Below, piece after piece: positions 8,408-17,173 of a stretch of 64,000 bases of DNA (its first letter is position 1; each line of letters starts with the position of its first letter). Both the position numbers and the translations under genes were made by a program. Below the pieces are notes generated by a model that saw only the letters and a program-made list of their open reading frames with translations, did not search any database and was not told the origin of the DNA. Source of the stretch: Nonomuraea montanisoli (lineage in GTDB: Bacteria > Actinomycetota > Actinomycetes > Streptosporangiales > Streptosporangiaceae); contig NZ_JABWGN010000011.1 in assembly GCF_013363975.1 (NCBI RefSeq), forward strand, positions 309,588 through 373,587. Reading direction: 5' to 3'.

Positions 8408-9196
8408 ATGAAGATTCACCACCTCAACCTCGGCTCGATGCGTGAGATCGAGTCCACCACCGGCCTGCCCACCGCCCCCGCGGTCTGCCACGCCCTGCTC
8501 ATCGAGACGCCGTCCGCGGGCCTCGTGCTCGTCGAGGCGGGCCTCGGCCTCGACGACGTCGCGCGGCCCGCCGAGCTGCTCGACACCGAGTGGGTGGAGC
8601 AGGTGATGCCCGCCCTCGCCCCCGCCGAGACCGCCGCCCGGCAGCTCCCCGCGCTCGGGTTCGACCCCGCCGACGTGCGGCACGTCGTGCTCACCCACCT
8701 GGACGTGGACCACACCGGCGGGCTGCCCGACTTCCCCGGCGCCGCCGTCCACGTCATGGCGGCCGAGCTGGAGGCCGCCGCGGCCGAGGCGCCGAGCCGG
8801 CGCTACCGGCCCGGCCACTGGGCGCACGGCCCCCGCTGGGTCACCTACGGCGAGGGCGGCGAGACCTGGTTCGGCATGGAGGGCGCGCGGCCCCTGGAGG
8901 GGCTGGACGACGTGCTGCTCGTGCCGCTCGGCGGGCACTCGCGGGGACACGCGGGCGTGGCCGTCAGGGACGGCGACCGCTGGCTGCTGCACGCGGGCGA
9001 CGCCTACCTCTACCACCGCGAGCTCGAACCGGAGCCCGTCGCGCACCCGCTGATGGACTTCGTCCAGCAACTGGCGCAGGTGGACGCCGAGCTCCGGATC
9101 GCCAACCAGGCCCGGCTGCGGACACTGGCCCACGAGCACGGGGTGGACGTGTTCTCCGCCCACGACCCGTGGGAGCTCGCCCGGCGGGTGGGCTAG
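8408..9196 (+). CDS. Metallo-beta-lactamase-fold hydrolase, lactonase-like
   Basis: 262 residues. Signature THLDVDHTGG at 96-105 (the HxHxDH-like zinc motif with Leu-Asp-Val between), GGHSRGHAGV supplying a further His, HAGDAYLYH with the bridging Asp, and a C-terminal FSAHDPWE. Closest by layout to AttM/quorum-quenching lactonase-like hydrolases, but the substrate is unknown. ATG 8408 is the only sensible start and has no ribosome site, which fits leaderless initiation. It is divergent from its MerR regulator. The TAG stop shares CTAG with the stop of the convergent large gene. Confidence 0.88.
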   Translation: MKIHHLNLGSMREIESTTGLPTAPAVCHALLIETPSAGLVLVEAGLGLDDVARPAELLDTEWVEQVMPALAPAETAARQLPALGFDPADVRHVVLTHLDVDHTGGLPDFPGAAVHVMAAELEAAAAEAPSRRYRPGHWAHGPRWVTYGEGGETWFGMEGARPLEGLDDVLLVPLGGHSRGHAGVAVRDGDRWLLHAGDAYLYHRELEPEPVAHPLMDFVQQLAQVDAELRIANQARLRTLAHEHGVDVFSAHDPWELARRVG

Positions 9197-11802
9197 GCGG
9201 TGAGGGTGGCGTGCAGGCGGCGGGCCTCGCGGACCAGGCCGGTCACCCGGCTGCGGCCGGCCAGCTCCGCGACCGGCTCCAGCGCGCCCCGCGCGCCCGC
9301 CCAGCCGGCCACGTCGGCGGCCAGCGTCATCATCCGGGTGTGCGTGCTCGTGGCCCGCTCGCCGGGCCCCGGCAGGTACGCGGCCAGCAGCCCCGTCATC
9401 ACCCCCCACACCTCCCGGTGGGCGCCGCTCCGGGCGAGCTCCTCCAGCGCCCGCAGCACCTCGACGGGGCTGTAGCAGCGGTACTCCCACCGGGTCGCGT
9501 CGTCGCGGAGCAGCGCCGCGAGCTGCCGGCCCGTCTCCTCTCCGAGCCCACCGGAAGCGGCCAGATCCAGCAGGAGCGGCACCGCCTCCTCGGGGTGACG
9601 GCACAGGTGGTGGGCCGCGAGGCACCCCACACTCGGTCCGGCGGGCCCCTCGGCGGTCGCGAGCGCGGTCAGGGCGTCGGATTCGAGCTTGCTGTACGGG
9701 CCGTAGGACTGCATGGCGTGGACGGCGAACGCCGCGGCCACCTCCCGGTGGGCGGGCAGCACCGGGAGGAGCTGGTCCAGCATCTCCTCCGATCCGGCGG
9801 ACGTCATCTGCCCGTCCAGCACGGTTATGCCGGGGCTGTCCCAGGACAGAACGGGCGTGATCCGGGGGCCGTGCGAGCCCTCCTTCCACCGCAGTTCCAC
9901 GCGGGGCTCGACGCGCTCGCCGGACAGCAGGCGGGCGACCGCGCGGCCCGCCGCACCGGTCAGCCGGGCGGCGCGCTCGGCCACCTCGCCGGGGGCGGTG
10001 CGGGACAGGCGGAGCAGCGCCTGCTCCAGGTCCACGGGCAACGGCTCCATACCGTCGCGCTCGTAACCCTCCAGGCGCTCCACCAGCACGGCCGCGTCGA
10101 GCCGGCCGCTGACGTGGGTGGGCGTGGCCAGCAGGTACGGCGGGAGCGCGCCGTCCGTCAGCGCCTGGTAGACCTCCGCGTAACGGCGCAGCGGCATGCG
10201 GAGGCTCGGCTTCGCGTGCCCCGCCTCGGGGATCCGTTCCTCGACGGCGGCGGGCCGGTCACCGGCCAGGACGGCGTTCGCGGTCCTGCGCTCGACGCCG
10301 GGGTCGCTCAGTTCCTTGGCCATGGCCATGATCCATGGCTCGGTGTCCCACCACGGGCGCCTCCAGTAATCCCGGGTGCGGAAGCGGCCGGCGGTGGTGG
10401 CGAGGGCCCCGGTCAGGGCCGGTCGGTCGCCTGCGGCCAGCCGGACGAACCCGTCCAGCCAGCGCTCCGCCGGGAGCCAGTCGCCCCTGAACGGCCACAA
10501 ACGGAGCAGTTCTGCGGGCGTGGCGACCGGCACTGGCATGGGGGTGGGCTCGGGGGCCGGCGGCAGCGGAGGCGAGGCGAAACGGCTCTCCGGCGCGGCG
10601 GGCACGGCGTCGCCCCCGAACGCCTCGGCGAGCGCGACGCCCTCCCCCGGCGGCATCAGCGCGACCGCGTCACGGATCGCCGCCGCCCCGTCCGGGGTGA
10701 AGCGGGCGGCGTACCCGAGCACCAGCCGCGCGGCCCGCTCACGCGCCTCGCCCGCCTCGCACATCAGCGCCGTGGCCAGGGCCGGGGCGTAGCCGTCGAG
10801 GTCGCCCGGGTGGTCGCGGAGGAGCCGGTCGAGCCAGATCAGCCCGGCGCGCACCAGCTTGCCCTCCGCGCGGAACAGCAGTCCCTCCACCGCCTCGCGG
10901 GCCTCCTCGGGCTCCAGCCCGCCGACCGCGCGCAGCCGCCTGAGCGCGAGGTCGGCGACGTTGGCGGGGGCGGCGGGCAGCAGCGCCGCGTAGTCGCGCC
11001 GCCGCTCGGCCACCTCGGCCGCCGACGGGGCGAGGGCTTCGTGGAGACGGACGAAGAAGCGCAGGTCGGCGGCCGTACCGCCGCGCAGGAACCGGCTGAG
11101 GCAGCCGTCGAGGAGGAGCGCGCGGGAGACCCGGCCGCTCGCCGCCAGAGCGGCCAGCCGGGCCGGGCGCTCCTCGTCGCCGCGCAGCAGCCGGCCCACG
11201 CCCTCGGACGCGAACACGCGCGGCAGCATGGCGTCGAGCAGCGGCGCGTCGCCCGGGTCGGCCGGCCAGGCGTCGATCCAGGCCAGGGTGAGCGGGTCAT
11301 GCTCCGGCGGCTCGGCTCCGGTGCGGCGCAGCAGCTCCAGCACCAGCCGTACGGCCCTGGACCGTCCGGGCTCGGTGCCGCGCAGGCGCAGCGCGAGACG
11401 GACGGCGAGGTCGGCCTGCCACTCCGGAGGGCGGGCGGCGACCACCTGAAGGATGTGCGGGACGTCGTCGGGGTCGTTCCAGAAGCGGCGGAAGTCGCGA
11501 CCGTTCAGCCATGTGACGACGGCGGCGGCCCCGGCGATCGTGCCCGCGCCGGCGACCCGCATCGCCTCCGACCAGCCCAGGTTCTCGTCGGCCGACCAGA
11601 TCGACCGGGCGCCGGCCCGACCATGGCCGAAGCTCCTGAGTGTGGCCAGGAGGCCGGGCAGCTCGCGGGCCACCTCGCGGCGCTCCTCGTCGGTGAGCCG
11701 GGCGACCACGGCCGCCGTGGCGGCGGCGTCCTCCCTCTGGACGGCGGCGCGGACCGCGTCCCAGGCCCCGCTCGGCGCGGCGGCGTGTCCTGACACCTTC
11801 AT
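9193..11802 (-). CDS. Large HEAT-like repeat protein, DUF6493-like
   Basis: 869-residue soluble protein without signal or membrane segments. It is built of repeated Leu/Ala-rich helical pairs that resemble HEAT-type solenoids, with a Pro-rich linker (PPLPPAPEPTPMPVP) near residue 400. The size and the WLNGRDFRRFW and DRPALTGALATTAGRF segments suggest the actinobacterial DUF6493 group; that assignment is from memory of the family and moderate. No catalytic motif seen. ATG 11802. Monocistronic by appearance, with a 4-bp convergent overlap with the hydrolase. The opposite strand has a very long open frame, a by-product of the GC bias. Confidence 0.72.
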   Translation of the reverse strand: MKVSGHAAAPSGAWDAVRAAVQREDAAATAAVVARLTDEERREVARELPGLLATLRSFGHGRAGARSIWSADENLGWSEAMRVAGAGTIAGAAAVVTWLNGRDFRRFWNDPDDVPHILQVVAARPPEWQADLAVRLALRLRGTEPGRSRAVRLVLELLRRTGAEPPEHDPLTLAWIDAWPADPGDAPLLDAMLPRVFASEGVGRLLRGDEERPARLAALAASGRVSRALLLDGCLSRFLRGGTAADLRFFVRLHEALAPSAAEVAERRRDYAALLPAAPANVADLALRRLRAVGGLEPEEAREAVEGLLFRAEGKLVRAGLIWLDRLLRDHPGDLDGYAPALATALMCEAGEARERAARLVLGYAARFTPDGAAAIRDAVALMPPGEGVALAEAFGGDAVPAAPESRFASPPLPPAPEPTPMPVPVATPAELLRLWPFRGDWLPAERWLDGFVRLAAGDRPALTGALATTAGRFRTRDYWRRPWWDTEPWIMAMAKELSDPGVERRTANAVLAGDRPAAVEERIPEAGHAKPSLRMPLRRYAEVYQALTDGALPPYLLATPTHVSGRLDAAVLVERLEGYERDGMEPLPVDLEQALLRLSRTAPGEVAERAARLTGAAGRAVARLLSGERVEPRVELRWKEGSHGPRITPVLSWDSPGITVLDGQMTSAGSEEMLDQLLPVLPAHREVAAAFAVHAMQSYGPYSKLESDALTALATAEGPAGPSVGCLAAHHLCRHPEEAVPLLLDLAASGGLGEETGRQLAALLRDDATRWEYRCYSPVEVLRALEELARSGAHREVWGVMTGLLAAYLPGPGERATSTHTRMMTLAADVAGWAGARGALEPVAELAGRSRVTGLVREARRLHATLTA

Positions 11803-11855
11803 GATCGGGGACCATAGTGGCGGCCACCGACAAGGACCGGGGGCTCAGTCCGCCG

Positions 11856-11906
11856 CACGCTTCATGAGCTCGCACGCTTCATGAGCTCGTCCGCTTCATG
11901 AGCTCC
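11856..11906. repeat. 17-bp tandem repeat, three copies
   Basis: CACGCTTCATGAGCTCG at 11856-11872 and 11873-11889, then a two-mismatch copy at 11890-11906. The third copy encodes the C-terminus (ELMKRTSS) of the small minus-strand gene; the others lie downstream of its stop. The period is not a multiple of three, so copies change frame. Confidence 0.9.
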
Positions 11907-12139
11907 AGCCAGAACCGCCTGGCCTCCTCACCCCGGTAGCGCCGGGCTCGGACGCGCGTGTGGCCGAGATAGAGGATGACCTCGGTCGTCACCGTGACGC
12001 CCGCGCCGTCGCCCTCGATCTCCAGGAGGGTGCGCAGGCTCACCCACTCCTCCGGCCGCGGACTCCAGTCCGGGAAGGCCATGCGGCCCGCCTGTATGCG
12101 AAACGCCTGAAACCAGCGCTCCTCCCCCGAGGTATGCAC
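11879..12139 (-). CDS. Small hypothetical protein, 86 residues
   Basis: Not recognised. Predicted beta-rich start (RWFQAFRIQAGRMAF), then a Trp-rich middle and a basic helical end (RVRARRYRGEEARRFWLELMKR). GTG 12139 is the start used; the overlapping ATG at 12141 is in another frame. Codon bias is normal and the reading frame is clean up to a 17-bp repeat that supplies its last codons. It could be a single-domain immunity or regulatory protein, but nothing shows this. Confidence 0.5.
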   Translation of the reverse strand: MHTSGEERWFQAFRIQAGRMAFPDWSPRPEEWVSLRTLLEIEGDGAGVTVTTEVILYLGHTRVRARRYRGEEARRFWLELMKRTSS

Positions 12140-12188
12140 ATGTCCACAGTCTCAGGACACGAGCGAACACCAGGGGAAAACGCGTGAG

Positions 12189-12995
12189 TCAGGGCTTACG
12201 ACCCACTCCACAGACGGCGCTGACCGGGTCGGACGGGTTGTGGCCCTCAGGCCCGGGCCGCCACTGCGGCGTCGGCACCACGCCCGGCTCCACCAGCTCC
12301 AGGCCCTCGAAGAACGTGGCGATGTGCTCCGGGGCGCGCAGGTTGTAGGGGTAGGCGGCCCGGGAGTTGTAGCTCTCGACGGCCGCGACGAGGGCCGGGT
12401 TGGAGTTCGTGCCGTCGCTGAGCGCGAGGTGGCTGCCGGGAGGCAGGCGGTCGAGCAGCCGGGTCACGATGCCGTTCGGGTCCTCGGCGTCGCTCACCTG
12501 CCCCATGATGCTCAGCATGGTCAGGCCGACCGGGCGGCTGAAGTCCAGGACCTTGGCCGCGCCCTCCAGGATCCGGTCCGGGTCGCGGACGTCGGCGTCG
12601 AGGTACTCGGTGACGCCCTCGGGCGTGCCGGCGAGCAGGGCGCGCGCGTGGACCAGCACGAGCGGGTCGTTGTCGACGTACACGATGCGGGACTCCGGGG
12701 CGACCGACTGGGCCACCTCGTGGGTGTTGTTGGCCGTGGGCAGGCCCGTGCCGATGTCCAGGAACTGGCGGATGCCCACCTCCCCGGCCAGGAAGCGCAC
12801 CGCGCGGTTGAGGAACTGCCGCTGGAGACGGGCGACCTCGGCGAAGGCCGGGAACAGGTTCAGGATCGTGTCGCCGGCCTCCTTGTCGGCGGCGTAGTTG
12901 TTCTTGCCGCCGAGCAGGTAGTCCCAGACGCGGGCCGAGTGCGGCTTGGTGGTGTCGACCCGCTCCCAGGCGGAGTGGGCGCTCTGGTTGTCCAT
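12189..12995 (-). CDS. SAM-dependent methyltransferase, Methyltransf_19 (DUF574) family
   Basis: 268 residues. Family marks: N-terminal KPHSARVWDYLLGGKNNY, the SAM-binding DIGTGLPTANNTHEVAQ, YVDNDPLVLVHARALL and a DxxRDPDRIL loop. These proteins are highly amplified in Streptosporangiales and Streptomyces; their substrates are largely unknown. ATG 12995. It lies 19 bp downstream of a paralogue on the same strand, so the two are probably co-transcribed. The end FFEGLELVEPGVVPTPQW is typical. Confidence 0.92.
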   Translation of the reverse strand: MDNQSAHSAWERVDTTKPHSARVWDYLLGGKNNYAADKEAGDTILNLFPAFAEVARLQRQFLNRAVRFLAGEVGIRQFLDIGTGLPTANNTHEVAQSVAPESRIVYVDNDPLVLVHARALLAGTPEGVTEYLDADVRDPDRILEGAAKVLDFSRPVGLTMLSIMGQVSDAEDPNGIVTRLLDRLPPGSHLALSDGTNSNPALVAAVESYNSRAAYPYNLRAPEHIATFFEGLELVEPGVVPTPQWRPGPEGHNPSDPVSAVCGVGRKP

Positions 12996-13014
12996 CGGGC
13001 TCCGATCGGAGGGG

Positions 13015-13851
13015 TCAGTCGCCGGCGGGCACGCGGCCGACGCCGGCCAGGATGCCCGGACGGTCGAGGTCGAGGTCGGGGCCGGGCTCCACATGGGGGT
13101 CCCAGGCGTCCACCGGCACGATGCCGGGCGGGAGCGGCTCCAGTCCCTCGAAGTACGCGGCGATCTGGTCGTAGCCGCGCCGGGCCAGGCCGCCCGAGGT
13201 GGTGCCCGCGTAGACGGTCTGGCCGGCGTGGGCCATGTCGTCGGTGGCGTTGCCCTCGTACAGGTGGGACAGCACGAGGTAGGAGCCGGGGGCCAGCCGC
13301 TCGCGGATCCGTGCGACGATCTTGGCGGCCTCGGCGTCGTCGGTGATGAAGTGCAGCACGGCGACGAGCAGGACGGCGCACGGGCGCGAGAGGTCGACGT
13401 GCCCGGCGACCTGGGGGTCGTCGAAGATCGCGTCCGGGTCCCTGAGGTCGCCCGCGAGGGCGAGGACGTCGGGGTCGCGGGCGAGCAGGGCCCGGGCGTG
13501 GGTCAGCACGATGGGGTCGTTGTCCACGTAGACGACGCGCGATCCCGGGGTGTGGCGGTGGGCGACCTGGTGGACGTTGTCCTGGGTCGGCAGGCCCGCG
13601 CCGATGTCGACGAACTGGGTGATCCCCCTCTCGGCGAGCAGGCGGACGGCCCGGCCGAGGAAGCCGCGGTTGGCCTGGGCGATCTGGCGGGCGTCGTTGC
13701 CCATGGCCCGGCCGAGCTCGATCATCTTCTCGGCCGCCTCGCGGTCGGACGCGAAGTTGTCCTTGCCGCCGAGGTAGTAGTCGTACATGCGGGCGACGCT
13801 CGGGACACGGGTGTCGACTCCGGGCGGTGGCACGCGGTCCAGGTCGCTCAC
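13015..13851 (-). CDS. SAM-dependent methyltransferase, Methyltransf_19 (DUF574) family, tandem paralogue
   Basis: 278 residues with the same landmarks as its neighbour: VARMYDYYLGGKDNFASD, DIGAGLPTQDNVHQVAH, YVDNDPIVLTHARALL, the RDPDAIF loop and YFEGLEPLPPGIV near the end. The GTG at 13851 is chosen because GAGAGGGGG sits four bases upstream; an ATG seven codons earlier has no ribosome site. First gene of a two-gene unit. Overall similarity to the downstream copy is clear but not recent, so this is an old tandem duplication. Confidence 0.92.
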   Translation of the reverse strand: MSDLDRVPPPGVDTRVPSVARMYDYYLGGKDNFASDREAAEKMIELGRAMGNDARQIAQANRGFLGRAVRLLAERGITQFVDIGAGLPTQDNVHQVAHRHTPGSRVVYVDNDPIVLTHARALLARDPDVLALAGDLRDPDAIFDDPQVAGHVDLSRPCAVLLVAVLHFITDDAEAAKIVARIRERLAPGSYLVLSHLYEGNATDDMAHAGQTVYAGTTSGGLARRGYDQIAAYFEGLEPLPPGIVPVDAWDPHVEPGPDLDLDRPGILAGVGRVPAGD

Positions 13852-13971
13852 GCGACCCCCTCTCAGGGTGATCATTTTGAGCCTGATTCTAGGAAAGATC
13901 TGGACTCCTGCCACAAGATCCGGCCATCCCGTCCGAGTGGGATTCGGCACAGATCATCAAGGTGGCGCGGA

Positions 13972-16239
13972 TCACCCGGACGTGACCGGGTCCGCCGCGG
14001 CTCCGGACGCGGCCGGGTCCGCCGCGGCTCCGGACGCGGCCGAGTCCGCCGCGGCTCCGGACGCGGCCGAGTCCGCCGCAGTTCCTGACGCGGCCGAGTC
14101 CGCCGCAGGGAGAGGCAGCGTGGCCTCCACGCGGGTGCCTCCACCGGGCTCGGGGCCGACGACGCACACGCCGCCGAGCTCCGCCGCGCGTTCGCGCATC
14201 GAGCCGAGGCCGACGCCCGCCCGGTGCCCGTCGGGCAGGCCCCGGCCGTCGTCGCTGATCCGCACCCGCAGCGCCGCCGGGTCCCGCCGCAGCGCCACGC
14301 GGGCGTGACGGGCGTCGGCGTGCCGCCGCACGTTCGTCAGGGCCTCCTGGACGATCCGGTAGACGGCCACCTCCGTGGCGGCCGGCAGGCCGCTCAGGTC
14401 GCCGTCCGCCTCCACCTCGATCACGGTCTCGGCCGAGGACTGGCCGGCCAGCTCCCGTACGGCCCGGGCCAGGCCGAGGTCGTCGAGCGCCGGGGGCCGC
14501 AGGCCGTACACCAGCTCGCGGATGTCGCCCGCGACGGCGTCCATGCCCGAGCGCAGGTCCTGGAGCAGCGCGTCGGCGGAGTCCGGGGAGTTCTTGAGCC
14601 GGCTGCGGGCGATGTTGATCGTCATGGCCATGGCCCCCAAGGTCTGGCCGAGGCCGTCGTGCAGGTCCCGGCGCAGGCGGCGGCGCTCCTCCTCGCGGGT
14701 GGTGAGGATGCGTTCCCGCGATCGTTGCAGGTCGGCGGCCATGCGGACGGCGTGGGCCACGTCGGCGACGTACGGCGTGAGCGTGGCCAGCACCCGCTCG
14801 TCGTGGGCGGCGGGGAAGCGGCGCGGCCCGGGCGGCCCGACGAGCAGCCGGCCGACCCGCTCGCCGTGCCAGACGAGCGGCACCTCGCGCGGACGGTCGC
14901 CGACCCGGCCGCTCTCGACGTAGCGGGGCTCGCCGTCGGCCACCTCCACCGCCGCGCCCTCGACCGCGAGGCCGTCGCGCAGCACCCCCACCACCGAGTT
15001 CAGCGCCTCGGCCGGGTCGGCCCGGCGCACCTCCTGGGTGAGCCGCGCGGCGAGCAGCCGCGGGTCGCCGACCTCGCCGTAGAGCATGCGGTCCACGGCG
15101 CGCTGCAGCGCCCGCCGCAGCGGCTGGAAGAACGCCCCGGCGAACAGGGCCGCGGCCAGGCCCGCGATCTGGTCGTACCCGGAGACCACCAGCCCGGCCA
15201 GCGCGCCGACGCCGAAGTACACGGCGCTGACCACGGCCAGCAGGCCCGCCGCCACGAACGTCCGGCTGATCACGGTGTCGATCCCGTAGAGCCGGTACCG
15301 CGTCACCGCGAAGGCGACCGCGATCGGGATCAGCGCTGCCCAGGTGATCGACAGCCAGGCCAGGCCGGGCTCGAACGCGCCCGCGACCAGGAAGACGATG
15401 TACCCGGCGTAGGCGAACAGCGGCCAGCCGATCTGCCGTCTGCCGACGGGGTCCGCGCGGCGCATCCGCACCAGCAGCGACAGGGCCGACAGGGCCATCG
15501 AGGTGTAGATGGCGGTCCAGGCGACCGTGGAGATCGTGTGGTTGTACGGCGCGAGCTCGGGGATCTGGAGCGGGTTCGGGATCACCGCCGGGTACGGGTA
15601 CCGCGCCGGCGGCGGATCCGGGCGGAACACGTTCCTGAGCAGTTCGACGGAGAGGGCGGCCGTGCCCAGCGCGACGACCGGGCGCCAGCGCGGCGAGGGC
15701 AGGCGGCCGTCGGGCGAGAACAGGGGCAGCAGCGTGGTCAGGGTCACGCCGCACACCGCCCAGCCGATGGCGGCGGCGATGCGCAGGTGGCCGGCCGTGA
15801 CGAGGTCACCGTCGGCGGCCACCCGGAACATCAGCGCCGACGCGAAGTCGCTGACCCCGGCCGCCAGCCCGCCCACGCACATCAGCCAGGCCAGCTTCAG
15901 GCCCGGCCGATGATGGATCATGAACGCCCCGACCACGGGGAACGTCAGGGCGGCGGCCGACTGGGGGGTGGAGGCGAGCGAGGGGTGCCAGGCGTCCGGG
16001 AGGTTCGCGAGGATCAGCAGCGCGGTGATCTCCAGGACGGGCCCGAGTGCGGCCATCACGGCGGCCCCGGCCTGCGCGACCACGGCCCGCGGGTCCTGGC
16101 GCGCGCCTCCGGGGGTTTCGGCGGCCTCGCCGGTCGCGCTCCCGAGGGTTTCGGATGTGTCGCCGGTCGCGCTCCCTCCGGGCTCGGGGGCGTTCCCTGG
16201 ATCGCCGGTCGTGTCGTCCGTACCGGTCAGTCCGGCCAT
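13972..16239 (-). CDS. NarL-type sensor histidine kinase, membrane bound
   Basis: 755 residues. Low-complexity Gly/Thr/Glu N-tail (1-50), seven to eight membrane spans (55-380), a GAF-like region (395-500), a HisKA_3 box with phospho-acceptor H527 in RRDLHDGLGQTLG, and an HATPase domain (N box EALTNVRRHA, DDGRGLPDGH, GLGSMRERA). It should autophosphorylate and pass phosphate to a NarL-family regulator, but no response regulator is adjacent. ATG 16239 follows a purine-rich GGACAGG. The last about 44 residues are 9-residue Ala/Ser/Asp repeats beyond the normal end of the fold. Confidence 0.92.
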   Translation of the reverse strand: MAGLTGTDDTTGDPGNAPEPGGSATGDTSETLGSATGEAAETPGGARQDPRAVVAQAGAAVMAALGPVLEITALLILANLPDAWHPSLASTPQSAAALTFPVVGAFMIHHRPGLKLAWLMCVGGLAAGVSDFASALMFRVAADGDLVTAGHLRIAAAIGWAVCGVTLTTLLPLFSPDGRLPSPRWRPVVALGTAALSVELLRNVFRPDPPPARYPYPAVIPNPLQIPELAPYNHTISTVAWTAIYTSMALSALSLLVRMRRADPVGRRQIGWPLFAYAGYIVFLVAGAFEPGLAWLSITWAALIPIAVAFAVTRYRLYGIDTVISRTFVAAGLLAVVSAVYFGVGALAGLVVSGYDQIAGLAAALFAGAFFQPLRRALQRAVDRMLYGEVGDPRLLAARLTQEVRRADPAEALNSVVGVLRDGLAVEGAAVEVADGEPRYVESGRVGDRPREVPLVWHGERVGRLLVGPPGPRRFPAAHDERVLATLTPYVADVAHAVRMAADLQRSRERILTTREEERRRLRRDLHDGLGQTLGAMAMTINIARSRLKNSPDSADALLQDLRSGMDAVAGDIRELVYGLRPPALDDLGLARAVRELAGQSSAETVIEVEADGDLSGLPAATEVAVYRIVQEALTNVRRHADARHARVALRRDPAALRVRISDDGRGLPDGHRAGVGLGSMRERAAELGGVCVVGPEPGGGTRVEATLPLPAADSAASGTAADSAASGAAADSAASGAAADPAASGAAADPVTSG
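13990..14107 (-). repeat. 27-bp coding tandem repeat at the kinase C-terminus
   Basis: Units of 27 bp start at 13990, 14017, 14044 and 14071, with a partial copy from 14098. They encode GAAADSAAS-like nonapeptides at the end of the sensor kinase. Units 1-3 are nearly identical; unit 4 is diverged. Confidence 0.93.
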
Positions 16240-16503
16240 CCTGTCCCCGCTTCCTCGCCCGGCGTGCCACCGCTGGACAGGATTATGACTCCTACAAGGT
16301 GACATTTCGCCCGTCGTGGCCAGGCCGTTACGGGCTCGCCGGGCGAAGGGGGAGTGTGGCGGGGGCCACTACGTAGACGCCACCCCTACTCAGGAAATAG
16401 GTACCTATATCGGGATTTCTCACGTCCCTCTGCCCGAAGGTGTGAGGGACGCTTAAGACCTGAGCAAACCGCTCGGGGGAAGCAAGGAGCGAGGGTCCCA
16501 ACC

Positions 16504-16584
16504 ATGAGTCACCACCGGACCGCAGGCCCGTCAGTGGACCTCCACGGCGGCGACGACGACACCCGTCAGGGAGGCGAGCGATGA
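16504..16584 (+). CDS. 26-residue upstream ORF coupled to the anti-sigma kinase
   Basis: ATG 16504 is preceded by AAGGAGCGAGGG, a strong ribosome site, and the TGA at 16582-16584 overlaps the next gene's ATG as ATGA. The peptide is hydrophilic (MSHHRTAGPSVDLHGGDDD, then TRQGGER). It may only couple translation or may be a leader peptide; it matches no known family. About 100 bases upstream is a 12-bp palindrome ATAGGTACCTAT (16397-16408), a possible operator. Confidence 0.45.
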   Translation: MSHHRTAGPSVDLHGGDDDTRQGGER

Positions 16585-17114
16585 ACGCGCGTCCCTGGCT
16601 CTCTCTGATCGCCGCCATCAGCGGCACCGCCACCGCGGGATGCCGGGTCGCCTCCTGGCGCTTCCCGTCCCGCCCGGACCAGGTCGGCAGGGCACGCCGC
16701 CTGGTTCGCAGGAAGCTGGCCGCCTGGGGTCACTCCGCGCAGAGCGAGATCGCCGAGCTGCTGGTCAGCGAGCTGGTCAGCAACGCGATGGAGCACGCGT
16801 ACGGGCCGGTCGGCGTCAGCCTCACCGAGGAGGAGGGCCTGCTGCGCGTCGAGGTCGAGGACTGCGACCCGGAGCTTCCGCAGGTCCGGCTCTCGCGCCG
16901 CCACGACGAGCGCGGACGCGGCCTGCAACTGGTCGACATGCTCGCCTGCTGCTGGGGCGGCGACCACACCCCACGCGGGAAGGTCGTCTGGTTCGAGCTG
17001 CCGGCTCCCGTCCCGGAGCCCGCGCCGGAAGGTCCCGACGGCGCGGGCTCCGCCAAGCACACCGAACGCGGCCACTCCTGGGGACTGGCCGCCATGAGCG
17101 CCAAGCCATTCTGA
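16581..17114 (+). CDS. Anti-sigma factor-type ATP-binding protein (RsbW-like, HATPase_c_2)
   Basis: 177 residues. GHKL ATPase of the anti-sigma/SpoIIAB-RsbW kind: N box ELLVSELVSNAMEHA (about 60-74), VEVEDCDPELP with the G1 Asp, and the G2 segment RGRGLQLVDMLA. Such proteins bind a sigma factor or phosphorylate an anti-sigma antagonist; no partner is adjacent. ATG 16581 has GGGAGG upstream and overlaps the stop of a 26-residue ORF. The C-terminal 45 residues are Pro/Gly-rich and variable. A strong hairpin follows the stop. Confidence 0.9.
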   Translation: MNARPWLSLIAAISGTATAGCRVASWRFPSRPDQVGRARRLVRRKLAAWGHSAQSEIAELLVSELVSNAMEHAYGPVGVSLTEEEGLLRVEVEDCDPELPQVRLSRRHDERGRGLQLVDMLACCWGGDHTPRGKVVWFELPAPVPEPAPEGPDGAGSAKHTERGHSWGLAAMSAKPF

Positions 17115-17126
17115 GATCCCCCGCGG

Positions 17127-17173
17127 GACGCCGGGGCCGTGCAGGTCACCGGGTTAAGGACGGCCCCGGCGTC
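17127..17173 (+). terminator. Hairpin terminator after the anti-sigma gene
   Basis: Perfect 14-bp arms GACGCCGGGGCCGT (17127-17140) and ACGGCCCCGGCGTC (17160-17173) around a 19-base loop, starting 13 bases after the stop. No T-run follows, as is usual for actinobacterial terminators. Confidence 0.75.

Noticed and set aside
8590-11793. Thousand-codon open frame antisense to the DUF6493-like gene
   Set aside because: Translation is Arg/Gly/Gln-rich low complexity, typical of the antisense of GC-rich genes; the minus-strand frame has normal protein composition.
11928-12170. 80-codon minus-strand frame overlapping the small hypothetical gene
   Set aside because: It overlaps the 86-residue frame, has a poorer codon pattern and no ribosome site.
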